A stretch of 41,521 bases of DNA from a virus. This document shows positions 16,476 to 24,897 of the stretch, piece after piece. The notes under the pieces are model-generated. The model made no database searches. It saw only the letters and a program-made list of their open reading frames with translations, and had not been told where the DNA came from. Position 1 is the first letter of the stretch, and the number at the start of each line of letters is the position of its first letter. The position numbers and the translations under genes are program-made. The stretch spans positions 1 to 41,521 of the IMG/VR virus record IMGVR_UViG_3300017782_000049; one strand, written 5' to 3'.

Positions 16476-18476
16476 TTAATAAGATGATATTACAAACTCA
16501 GATCCAACTGAAAACATTTCTTTCATACCTCCATAATCAGTAGTAGAGTCTGTTTTTAAAGTTACGATTGAGTAAAAACCTTTTATACCTGAAGACGCTG
16601 TTCCAAAAACAACCTCACCTGGTTTTACTGTTGAGGCATTTTTAATATTTGAAAAGTATTTATTTTCTTTTCTATCAAAACCACCTCTTAATATTTGTGT
16701 GCTAGCTGGTAGAGTGTCTGGGAACTGAGTAACTATAGGTTGAGCTCCTGCTTGTTCTTGAACTGTAAAAGCGCCTTCGTAAAAACTTTTTATTTGATTA
16801 GCCGTATCTACATTTTTTATTGTAGCTGGATTATTAGAGTCATAAGACAACGTAACTGAGTCAGTACCTGTTTGACTAGAATACATCATTGCCAACTCCC
16901 AACCGTTAGACCCTTCGTAATTTACTGTTTTAAAGTTTTTAACTACATGAGGATTAGCATTTAACACGGTTGTAATATTACTATCACTTGTTACTTTGTA
17001 AAATTCCCCTCTATTGACATTATCTGAATAATGTTGGAATAATCCAGACTTTCCAGCTTGAGTACCTAAAGGATCTCCTTTGTCGTCGTATATAATTTCA
17101 TTTTCAACTAAAGTTTTAGTGCTGTAAAATTTATTTTTAAAGCTAAACATCTGATCAGGAGCATAAGTAAAGAAACTTACCCAACCTTTTACTCTTTCGT
17201 CATAATTCAACGTTTGAAAATCTATTTTAATTCCTTCTGAGCTAGCTTTTTCACCTTGCTCACCTTCTGGAGTATCAAAAGTTACAGCTTGCTTGTAATA
17301 CCTTTGAATAGATACAGTATAACACTTATTGTGACTATCCCAAGCTCCCTTTATAGAATCTTTAACAACTGCTCTAAAACAAAGTTCAGGAAGCATGCCT
17401 GACTGTAACTGAAACTCTTCAGAAAAATAAACTTTAATTTTCTCCGGTGTAGCTAAATACTCTACATGAGATACATAATATATAGTGGGATTACCACTAT
17501 TCATAATGGTCATGCCTGGAGATATTGTAGTCCATAAATCTTGAGGATCTCTCCATATTTCAACACCTTGTATTATATCTCCAACACCACCTATAGTGCC
17601 GTCAGCTTTAAAAAAGTCTAAACTTTCTGGCTGGCTAAAACATAAATCTATATTTCTATAATTTTGATCTATAGAATTTAAGGTATCTCTAAAATAATCA
17701 AACATACCATATTCAGATACTTCAGTAATACCGTCTCTTGATAATCTTATTATTGCATTTCTATTTTTATCAGAATAGTATTTTCTAAAGCCGTGATGAG
17801 CAAAACTTTCAGGACTGTTACTTACTCCGTAATCACCAGCGTATGGAGTAACAGGACCAATTACAACTTTACCAGCTGTAGTAACTTGTCCACCTTCAGC
17901 AGTGTATATAACGTCTTTATCTATTAGAGCTTGACTAGTTTTATTCTCTTGTATAACTAAAAGATTTCCATCGTCGGAGTGTATTTTATTAACAGATCCA
18001 TACTCTGGTTGAATAGTTCTTGTAATATCTTCGCCTACACTAAATACATTAGTTTTGTTAACATCTGTTCTATTGTTGAGAGGGCCTGAATATATAAGAG
18101 AAGATTTTCTTCTTTGAGAAGTAGCGTCAGCATCTACTAAGTAAGCTCTAACACCTTGACCTACTATATCACTATTATAACCTCCTTGTATTCTAGACTC
18201 CTCTAAAGAGAAACCTAAACCATTCATATACCAAGTGTCAGATGGGTTAGCTGATACATTCGCAAATGTTGTAGTAGGAAACTCAGGATAACCTGCAGGA
18301 TCCCAAGGTAAACCAAAAAATCCACCGGTAGGGCCAGCTTCGTAAATTCCTGGTATAGGATCAGCAACATCGTCCCAGTCAGGTCTTGGCTTAACAGTAT
18401 ATACTTTTTCGCCTCTAATAGCTACTTTTTTAAGAACAAAAGTGTTAAAATACTTTACTTCTAATATATAACTCAT
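16476..18476 (-). CDS. C-terminal part of crAss-type tail protein (separate gene)
   Basis: Protein of 666 residues. It contains the segments GVRAYLVDADATSQRRKSSL, IYSGPLNNRTDVN, YAGDYGVSNSPESFAHHGFR, NAIIRLSRDGITEVSEYGMF and VKGWVSFFTYAPDQMFSFKN, then VVKNFKTVNYEGSNGW. These occur in this order in the long T7 gp12-like tail/nozzle proteins of crAss-like and related phages, but there, as I recall, they form the C-terminal half of one protein. The beta-rich PESFA...RLSRDGIT region resembles propeller blades. Here it starts with its own ATG inside the stop codon of the upstream gene (TAATG at 18474-18478), so the two halves are probably made in equal amounts by stop-restart translation and assemble together. 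Confidence 0.75.
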   Translation of the reverse strand: MSYILEVKYFNTFVLKKVAIRGEKVYTVKPRPDWDDVADPIPGIYEAGPTGGFFGLPWDPAGYPEFPTTTFANVSANPSDTWYMNGLGFSLEESRIQGGYNSDIVGQGVRAYLVDADATSQRRKSSLIYSGPLNNRTDVNKTNVFSVGEDITRTIQPEYGSVNKIHSDDGNLLVIQENKTSQALIDKDVIYTAEGGQVTTAGKVVIGPVTPYAGDYGVSNSPESFAHHGFRKYYSDKNRNAIIRLSRDGITEVSEYGMFDYFRDTLNSIDQNYRNIDLCFSQPESLDFFKADGTIGGVGDIIQGVEIWRDPQDLWTTISPGMTIMNSGNPTIYYVSHVEYLATPEKIKVYFSEEFQLQSGMLPELCFRAVVKDSIKGAWDSHNKCYTVSIQRYYKQAVTFDTPEGEQGEKASSEGIKIDFQTLNYDERVKGWVSFFTYAPDQMFSFKNKFYSTKTLVENEIIYDDKGDPLGTQAGKSGLFQHYSDNVNRGEFYKVTSDSNITTVLNANPHVVKNFKTVNYEGSNGWELAMMYSSQTGTDSVTLSYDSNNPATIKNVDTANQIKSFYEGAFTVQEQAGAQPIVTQFPDTLPASTQILRGGFDRKENKYFSNIKNASTVKPGEVVFGTASSGIKGFYSIVTLKTDSTTDYGGMKEMFSVGSEFVISSY

Positions 18477-21400
18477 TATATGAATTTTACGTATGTAGAT
18501 AAATAGTCAAACTGTGAGCCACCTGTTATTATTCCTGTTTGGTTAGGATCACAATCACTCATAGTTATTTTAAGTTTATAAACAGTATTTGTAGATACTT
18601 GACCACTGCTAATAAAACCGTTTATAGTTTGCTTATTTAATACTATGTATGAATGTGGCATTATTGTGTATAGTCTAAACATGTTTGTGTGGTTGCTACT
18701 AGCGAATCTAGTTATGTTTCCATCTGCACCTGCTACATTGCTTATTTCCGCTTTCCAGTATAGCTCAGCACCATTAACATTGTAAACACTCCCTGTTGCT
18801 AAATTTCCTTGTTTAGCTCCGTTATAAAAATAGTTTTCGTCAGACGTTATGGCAGCACTAGAAGGTGGTGGAGGAAAATAGTTGGTTACTGGGGTTCCTA
18901 TGTACTTCATTACACTAAAGTCATTTCCTTGAGTTCCATACACTCCACTAGGATTTTGACCAGTTACAAAGAAGTTTATAGGATTATTTTGGCTTCCGCT
19001 ACCGTTTATGTTAGGATTTCCATTTTCACCAGGGAACCACATAACAACGTTATTATTATTGTAACCTATAAAGTTTGGATTATTGAAATAAGGTTTTTCA
19101 TTTATTAATTCACCTATGAAAGATAAAGAAGTAGTAGTTCCAGAGGAAGTTATTGTTGCTGTAAAATTAAAAGTAAATGTTGGATTATTTTGTAAAAATA
19201 CAAAATCTTCTGCAGCTGTTTTTACAACATACGAGCCGCTTGAACCTGATAAAGTGAACTTACTAGCAATATTACTACCTGTAGATGTTATTACAGAGTC
19301 TAGTGTTACTGTGTGTGGTTCAACTATTGTTTGTCCGCTAGTGTTTGTTAAAGCGAAAGGTAAGGTTACATCTGAACCAGTAGCCATAGATTCTTTTTGT
19401 AAATACTGTAAAGAGTCTCCTTGTGAAGTATCATTGCCATCAGTATCTTGAAAACCTCCAGGGTCAGCAACAATATCTTGCGCTGCGTTTAATTGAGATA
19501 TTAAACCAGTTGTACTTGTTTCGTAATATATATCTATCTCGCTTTTTACAGGTTCCGTTTCATAAACAGCTAAAGTCTGAAACCTAGCATTAACGTAGCC
19601 TGGGCTAGGGTCTCCATTGCTGTCTTCATAACCGTCAGGACCCATTCTAAAAGAGTTAGAAGAAGTTATTGTTGCTATAGGTAAAGAAGCAGAACTAGTT
19701 AGTGGTATGCCATCATTGTAAAAATCCCACATATCACTAGTCTCTAGGTTGTAATCGTTGAAAGCAGCTATAGTAGAAACAGTGTCAGCTTTAAAAGGTT
19801 GTTCATCTCCTGGAAAAGCCATCAAGTTAACTTTAAAGTTTTTAGGATTTACTCTTGGAAATAATGAAACATCGCTACCTGCAAATTTACTATCTCTTGG
19901 ACCTACATTTATTAAAGATCTAGGTATTTTGTTTATATTATCACCAGAAAGTTCTACTTGAACTTTGTTTTCGCTAGCTTGATATAAATATTTTATTTCT
20001 GTAGGTGAACTAGTTTTTATAGTTTTAGGAGTTAAAGAGTTTATACCTGACAAATATACATTATAATAATCTTGCTCTTGTTGTTTTACAACTATTTTAT
20101 AAGAGTACCATCCAAGTGGATTATAAACTGGATCGTATAATCCCTTAGTTCTTGAGTTTGAATCACCAGGTTCTATTTTATCATCTAAATATATTTTCAG
20201 CGAGTTACCAAACCAAAGCTGTATACCTGTCCCAGCTTCAGGTATGTATGGAACATATAAAGATGAAGCTCCAAAGTTTTTACCACCATCAACAACACTA
20301 CTAACGTCGTAACTAGATAATATTACTTCAGATTGTCTACCATATCTATCTGCTAAAACAAAACCAACTTGATAAGTTCTATTCTGTTTTAAAGAGTGCA
20401 ATGGATACTCTCTAGAAGCTACACCTGTTTTTGATGTTTCGTTGTAATCTAGTTTAAAACCTGAATTAACTCTGTAAGGTATTGATTTTGGAAAACTTTG
20501 TCTATCTATATAGTTACCAAAAACAACTCTATTACCTACAGAAGCCATTGTAAGAGCTCTAACAGGTACTTTATCATAAACTCTAGTGTTTTCTTGCTCA
20601 GGCAATACTTTTATTGGGTTGTTGCCTATGTATTGATACTCTATGTAGTCGTTATTAGGAAAGTTAGATATAAGATCTTCCACGCTTAAGGATTCGACTA
20701 CGTGTATATTAGTGCCTTTATCTTCTTTATATAGTATTTCTAAATCTGATATATGAAAAATATTATCAAGATCATCAACGTTACAAGGTAATTTCACAAA
20801 TAGTGATATTTGCTGTACTAAGTTTTGAAAAAATGAAACGTGACCTGAGTTTTTAATTCTTGCATCGTGGTAGTCTAAGAAATGACCAAATTGCTCTGGT
20901 ATAAAGCAAGCTTGTGTAAAAGGAGCTATTAAAGAATATTCGTTATCATCGAACTTAAATCTATAACTAAACCTAACAAACTTCTTTTTCAAAAAATCAG
21001 AGTCTCCAGCAAAAGAGTTGCTATAATCTGGATTTTCGTAGTGGAAATAAAATTTTATACCAGTGTTATTACCTGTAGTACCGTTAACAGCATCAAATAT
21101 TTTTACTAAATCACCATTATTACCGTTTAAAGTAACAAGCTTATAATCTATACCAGAGTAACTACCATTTGACACAGATACAACTGTTACAGAGTTATTC
21201 TTAGATAAGCCTGGTATATCTTTTGATGTTAAAAATTTAGCTTTATTGGATCCTAAATAATCTTCATTAAACAACTCAAAATTATCTTTATACCTTAAAG
21301 GTAAAACCATATTAGTACTACTGCCAGGGTTTGTTAAAAGAGTTCCACCACCAGCGTCAGAAATAGCAGTAATAGAATAAGTTAAGAGTTTATTAGTTTT

Positions 21401-22024
21401 ATTGACCATAGTTGTAACAGGGTTTGCTACGCTTCTTGTATGAAGTTCTATTGGTTGGTATGGATAGTATTTTGCTAAAGAAACGTGGTCCTCACTACTG
21501 TACAGACCTCCGTTTATATTTAACTTTCTAGGTTGGTTCCTGTTGTCAGTCCAAAATAATTGATCTTCTATTATAACGGCCTCTACTCTATTCGTTTTGG
21601 AAAAGTTTAACCAATTACCTTGAGCAGCTACTGAATGTGTATTAGTTTTTAAATCAACGTTTAAAATCTGACAAGACATATTACTTACTGGAGCAACGGG
21701 TACGTGAGTAAATTCTGTTTGTAAATTACTAGGAACTACTAAATTAGAAGAATCAACAAAGTTAGTAATAAATAAAAACAACTTATCATTGGCTTCATCT
21801 TTACAAAAACCTATACATTCAAATCCATAGTTATACAACCTGTTACCGTCAAGTTGTTTTAAAATTTCATTTCCTTTTATATTTTCAAGAGCACCAACAT
21901 CTGATCCTTCTGACCTGCTTACAGATATGTTTGTAGCGTTTCTATATTCGTTGTTAGGTACAATTCTGGAGTCTGAGTCTTTATTCATCTTAGACGCCAT
22001 AAAAGTATTCTTTACTTCGGCCAT
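18476..22024 (-). CDS. Large tail/nozzle protein, N-terminal part (T7 gp12-like, crAss type)
   Basis: Protein of 1182 residues. The N-terminus carries ASKMNKDSDSRIVPNNEYRN followed by SVSRSEGSDVGALENIKGN, a hallmark of the tail stabilisation (tail tubular B-like) proteins of crAss-like and many marine phages. The central region (YPLHSLKQNRTYQVGFVLAD, YGRQSEVILSSYDV) is also typical and includes fibronectin-like strands. From about residue 850 a Ser/Thr-rich beta section, probably an Ig/cadherin-like domain, precedes a variable Asn/Gly/Pro-rich end with a short poly-proline (NYFPPPPSS). The protein would form the tail nozzle and fibre platform. The C-terminal half expected from relatives is encoded by the next gene, which starts in this stop codon. 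Confidence 0.8.
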   Translation of the reverse strand: MAEVKNTFMASKMNKDSDSRIVPNNEYRNATNISVSRSEGSDVGALENIKGNEILKQLDGNRLYNYGFECIGFCKDEANDKLFLFITNFVDSSNLVVPSNLQTEFTHVPVAPVSNMSCQILNVDLKTNTHSVAAQGNWLNFSKTNRVEAVIIEDQLFWTDNRNQPRKLNINGGLYSSEDHVSLAKYYPYQPIELHTRSVANPVTTMVNKTNKLLTYSITAISDAGGGTLLTNPGSSTNMVLPLRYKDNFELFNEDYLGSNKAKFLTSKDIPGLSKNNSVTVVSVSNGSYSGIDYKLVTLNGNNGDLVKIFDAVNGTTGNNTGIKFYFHYENPDYSNSFAGDSDFLKKKFVRFSYRFKFDDNEYSLIAPFTQACFIPEQFGHFLDYHDARIKNSGHVSFFQNLVQQISLFVKLPCNVDDLDNIFHISDLEILYKEDKGTNIHVVESLSVEDLISNFPNNDYIEYQYIGNNPIKVLPEQENTRVYDKVPVRALTMASVGNRVVFGNYIDRQSFPKSIPYRVNSGFKLDYNETSKTGVASREYPLHSLKQNRTYQVGFVLADRYGRQSEVILSSYDVSSVVDGGKNFGASSLYVPYIPEAGTGIQLWFGNSLKIYLDDKIEPGDSNSRTKGLYDPVYNPLGWYSYKIVVKQQEQDYYNVYLSGINSLTPKTIKTSSPTEIKYLYQASENKVQVELSGDNINKIPRSLINVGPRDSKFAGSDVSLFPRVNPKNFKVNLMAFPGDEQPFKADTVSTIAAFNDYNLETSDMWDFYNDGIPLTSSASLPIATITSSNSFRMGPDGYEDSNGDPSPGYVNARFQTLAVYETEPVKSEIDIYYETSTTGLISQLNAAQDIVADPGGFQDTDGNDTSQGDSLQYLQKESMATGSDVTLPFALTNTSGQTIVEPHTVTLDSVITSTGSNIASKFTLSGSSGSYVVKTAAEDFVFLQNNPTFTFNFTATITSSGTTTSLSFIGELINEKPYFNNPNFIGYNNNNVVMWFPGENGNPNINGSGSQNNPINFFVTGQNPSGVYGTQGNDFSVMKYIGTPVTNYFPPPPSSAAITSDENYFYNGAKQGNLATGSVYNVNGAELYWKAEISNVAGADGNITRFASSNHTNMFRLYTIMPHSYIVLNKQTINGFISSGQVSTNTVYKLKITMSDCDPNQTGIITGGSQFDYLSTYVKFI

Positions 22025-22026
22025 AC

Positions 22027-23232
22027 TTAATGTTTAATCCATTTAGATTTGTTTCTAAATACTTGAGCTATTTCCTCTGTTTTAATATTGCTTAATCTTA
22101 TTTTAGCGTTTCTTAAAGTGCTTGATCTTTCTCTCTTGTATCTACTCACTATGTATTCAGGAACTTGAGATCTTGTAGAAAGCACCCCGTGCATTATATG
22201 CATATATAAAGCTTGCTCTGCCATCTTAGGAACTAACATATCTTCATCATAAGCTAATCCGTCTGATATGTATTCAAATATAACAAGCTTACCAGCTAAG
22301 TCACTTGATACCGATATTGAGCCTAATCTTTCATTTATTGTGAATTTTCCATTTACATTAGCTTCTTCTGGTTGTAGTCCATATTTCTGACCCATTAAAC
22401 CTTGTCTAGGTGATATTCTATAATCTGAAGGGGCTAAGCCATTTCCATTTATACTATTCCAAGCTGTTTCAGTTAAAGACTGCTCAGCCAGCGTATTATC
22501 TCCGAAAGAACTTTGTATATAATTACCTTGACCATCTTGAAGAGGTAAGTCAGTAGGGTTTGAAGTTACTCTAGTTGGGTAAACGACATGTTTAGCACCT
22601 ACTCGATCTATCCAAGATAGTTTTACATAGTTAACATAATCTTGAGGAAGAGGAAAAGAAAGGCTTATTGGTATATTTATTTCTTGAGACTTTACTGTAT
22701 TTAATGTGTCGTAGCTAAACTCTTGAAGACCTCTTTTAGCATGAAAAAGAATATCTTGTTTTTTAACTTTTCTTATTAACTTATCTTCCCCTACGTAACC
22801 AACTATAAAGTTGTTTACTAATTCTTTTAGTTTTATATACCTATAATTACCATAGTTATTATTTACAGCAAACTTTTTTAATTCTATATAGAAAAAGCCA
22901 TCATAAATAAAGTTAACATCTGGAGGTAATATTTCAATTTCACCGGTATATTCATTAGATACTCTAATTAACGCTTCATCTATTTCCACGTATGTAGGTG
23001 AGCTTGTGGGTCTATAATATATTGTAAAGTTAGAGCTTGAAGCAACTTGAGTAAACAAAAGGTTAATACCTGTTTGTATTTTTGGCAAATCATAAGCACT
23101 TGTTGGTGTGGTATCAAATCCCCATATACCTCCATTTATAAACAAAGAGTCACCAGGGTTAGCTGTTGACATCTTATCCAGTACTTGTTGACCAGCGTAG
23201 TATTGACCGTTGTGTTCTGTTATAAGTCCCAT
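22027..23232 (-). CDS. crAss-type tail/ring protein (head-tail connector)
   Basis: Protein of 401 residues. Recognisable segments are NNFIVGYVGEDKLIRKVKKQ, ILFHAKRGLQEFSYDTL, EINIPISLSFPLPQDYVNYV, RQGLMGQKYGLQPEEANVNG, VIFEYISDGLAYDEDMLVPK, then EYIVSRYKRERSSTLRNAKI and RLSNIKTEEIAQVFRNKSK. All of these recur, in this order, in a conserved tail protein of crAss-like and related phages encoded between the adaptor and the large tail protein. The function expected is a dodecameric adaptor or tail-tube ring, equivalent to T7 gp11. The N-terminal 100 residues (extended, Tyr/Thr-rich) are probably variable. The gap to the gene before is 3 nt and to the gene after 2 nt. Confidence 0.8.
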   Translation of the reverse strand: MGLITEHNGQYYAGQQVLDKMSTANPGDSLFINGGIWGFDTTPTSAYDLPKIQTGINLLFTQVASSSNFTIYYRPTSSPTYVEIDEALIRVSNEYTGEIEILPPDVNFIYDGFFYIELKKFAVNNNYGNYRYIKLKELVNNFIVGYVGEDKLIRKVKKQDILFHAKRGLQEFSYDTLNTVKSQEINIPISLSFPLPQDYVNYVKLSWIDRVGAKHVVYPTRVTSNPTDLPLQDGQGNYIQSSFGDNTLAEQSLTETAWNSINGNGLAPSDYRISPRQGLMGQKYGLQPEEANVNGKFTINERLGSISVSSDLAGKLVIFEYISDGLAYDEDMLVPKMAEQALYMHIMHGVLSTRSQVPEYIVSRYKRERSSTLRNAKIRLSNIKTEEIAQVFRNKSKWIKH

Positions 23233-23235
23233 TTA

Positions 23236-24000
23236 TTATTGTTTTTCGTTTACTTCTTCTTGCTGTATTTCATTAGTAGCCACTTGAACTATTGAAGGAT
23301 CTTTTATTACTACACCAGCATAAAGTAATATATTTATAACTACTTCTATTTGTTCTGAATTATGTAATTCAAAATTAACAGAGTTACTTTGATCATACAC
23401 ATAAGCGCCATTAGCTATTGTAGTAAAAGCCCATTGTATGTCATTAGGCTTTTTAACATACGAAACTCTTAATAGGTTCATGTTGTTAGGAAAAGGAATA
23501 ACCTTATTGTCTTCATATAAGTATATGGGACAATCAAAGTCTGGCTTTGTAAGTGGAGATTTATTTATGTTATAAAACTCTGTTCTACCTACTCTTTGTA
23601 ATTCTGCGGCAGTCTCTGTCATTGGAAAAGCCGGTGGGCTTTGTGTAGGAACTGGAGGAAATGTAGCCTTGTCAAATGTAACAGTATTTATTCTGTATAA
23701 ATTACCTGGACATTCAAAAAATCTGTAATATGGAGGTTCTGTAGCAGCTGCAGCATTCATAACTGCCTCTGTTTTAAACTCTGCTATTTTTTCATCAATA
23801 TTGGCAACTCTATCTGCATAATCAAACTCACTTTGAGAAACTCTAAGTTGTTGGTTTAAGTCTTCAAAGTATCTTTCAAATATTCTTCTCTGTACTTGCG
23901 TTGCTGTTTTATTAAACTCTTGAGGCGTCATATAGCCTCTTTGCTCTTTGTTTAATATAAGCAAAACAGTTTGGTATACATCATTTACGTTTATTGCCAT
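23236..24000 (-). CDS. Head-tail adaptor/ring protein (crAss type)
   Basis: Protein of 254 residues. The N-terminal helix pair (VNDVYQTVLLILNKEQRGYM, TPQEFNKTATQVQRRIFERY) is characteristic of ring or adaptor proteins of crAss-like phages, where the phrase is ANKEQxGYLTPExFN. The middle part (FRFFECP-like YRFFECPGNLYRI, VGRTEFYNINKSPLTKP) and NMNLLRVSYVKKPNDIQWAF also fit. The C-terminus is a helix and a polar tail. It is expected to bind the portal ring and join head to tail. It is the first gene after an intrinsic terminator (24013-24041), so its expression depends on read-through or a nearby start that I cannot see. Confidence 0.75.
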   Translation of the reverse strand: MAINVNDVYQTVLLILNKEQRGYMTPQEFNKTATQVQRRIFERYFEDLNQQLRVSQSEFDYADRVANIDEKIAEFKTEAVMNAAAATEPPYYRFFECPGNLYRINTVTFDKATFPPVPTQSPPAFPMTETAAELQRVGRTEFYNINKSPLTKPDFDCPIYLYEDNKVIPFPNNMNLLRVSYVKKPNDIQWAFTTIANGAYVYDQSNSVNFELHNSEQIEVVINILLYAGVVIKDPSIVQVATNEIQQEEVNEKQ

Positions 24001-24012
24001 TATGAATATTTT

Positions 24013-24041
24013 AAAAAGAGAGGCTACTTGTGTAACCCCTC
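24013..24041 (-). terminator. Intrinsic terminator after the 260-residue head gene
   Basis: On the minus strand GAGGGGTTAC (24041-24032) pairs with GTAGCCTCTC (24027-24018) through a 4-nt loop ACAA; ten pairs, two of them G-T wobbles. The stem is followed directly by TTTTTAAAA (from 24017 downward). It lies in the 58-nt gap between the 260-aa gene and the ring gene. Strength is probably moderate, so it could reduce rather than block transcription of tail genes, as Tphi does in T7. Confidence 0.75.
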
Positions 24042-24058
24042 GTATTTATAATCACTTG

Positions 24059-24841
24059 TTATTTAAGTTTTTTCTGTATAGATTTTAAAACTTCTAAACC
24101 TTCATCAGTCTGAAACCAAACAGCTATAGCCGAAAATGCATTTTCTTCAAAAGGAACTTGCATTAGCTTTTTATTGCTACTACCCCATGACCAATTTCTT
24201 TGATCAGCGCTAAGTTTTATTATGCTCATTTCAGCAGCCTTAACAGCTATGTTTCTAAGTTCAACATTTGGATCTTCAGCTAACTCTAAGAATAAAACAG
24301 GATTTCTTTTAGCAAATATAAGTAAATCTCTTTTTATCTCCTTAGAAGCCATCTTTGATACATTAGATCCTATCTCAACTCTTAGTATAGCTTCCATTTG
24401 ATCTATGTCCATACTAGTAGCCGCGTTTAACGCTTGTATTTCAGCCTCTATCCAGCTTAAATCTATTTCAGCTTCTTTTACCTTGTCTTCCTCAAAGTAT
24501 ATAACATCTTTTAGTGGATGATACATACTTAAAAGTTTTTGAAGGTTTGTTTTTTCTTTAGGAACTGCTAATACACCATCTTGAAAAACTATATGACCTA
24601 ATGTTGCTGATCCTGATTGTTTGTCTACAAAACAAGAATCTTGATTAGTAGCATATCTAAGCTCTCTATTAGTTTTTTCTTCTTCGTCCCAATACATTAA
24701 AGGTTTTTTAGCCGTGTGTTTAGCACCTATAGTGTGTGTTAAAGGTTTTTTATCACCTTTTAATACGTATAACCTGTCTCTATATTCCCAGGTATCTTTT
24801 GCTACAGGCTTAGCTGTAGTCTTTTTTTCTTTTGTTTCCAT
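24059..24841 (-). CDS. Conserved head-module protein of unknown function
   Basis: Protein of 260 residues. It has a Lys/Thr-rich start, then a beta-type section (DRLYVLKGDKKPLTHTIG, YWDEEEKTNRELRYATNQ) and HIVFQDGVLAVPKEKTNLQK. A helical C-terminal half follows (DMDIDQMEAILRVEIGS-like, VSKMASKEIKRDLLIFAKRN, FLELAEDPNVELRNIAVKA). I recall proteins with the same succession of phrases directly after the capsid gene in marine phages, but their role is not established. Position between capsid and adaptor, with its own flanking hairpins, suggests a capsid-associated or head-completion protein made at a level between those of head and tail genes. Confidence 0.7.
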   Translation of the reverse strand: METKEKKTTAKPVAKDTWEYRDRLYVLKGDKKPLTHTIGAKHTAKKPLMYWDEEEKTNRELRYATNQDSCFVDKQSGSATLGHIVFQDGVLAVPKEKTNLQKLLSMYHPLKDVIYFEEDKVKEAEIDLSWIEAEIQALNAATSMDIDQMEAILRVEIGSNVSKMASKEIKRDLLIFAKRNPVLFLELAEDPNVELRNIAVKAAEMSIIKLSADQRNWSWGSSNKKLMQVPFEENAFSAIAVWFQTDEGLEVLKSIQKKLK

Positions 24842-24861
24842 AATATAATATAATATAAATA

Positions 24862-24885
24862 GCTAGAGCGCTTTCGCGCCCTAGC
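24862..24885 (-). terminator. GAAA-capped hairpin after the major capsid gene
   Basis: Minus-strand sequence GCTAGGGCGC-GAAA-GCGCTCTAGC forms ten pairs (one G-T wobble) with a GNRA tetraloop, in the 56 nt between the capsid stop and the next start. It is the most GC-rich spot nearby. What follows is TATTTATATT rather than a clean T run, so it is either a weak terminator or an mRNA-stabilising or processing element. T7 also has a leaky terminator right after its capsid gene. Confidence 0.7.
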
Positions 24886-24897
24886 ATAATTGTGTTT

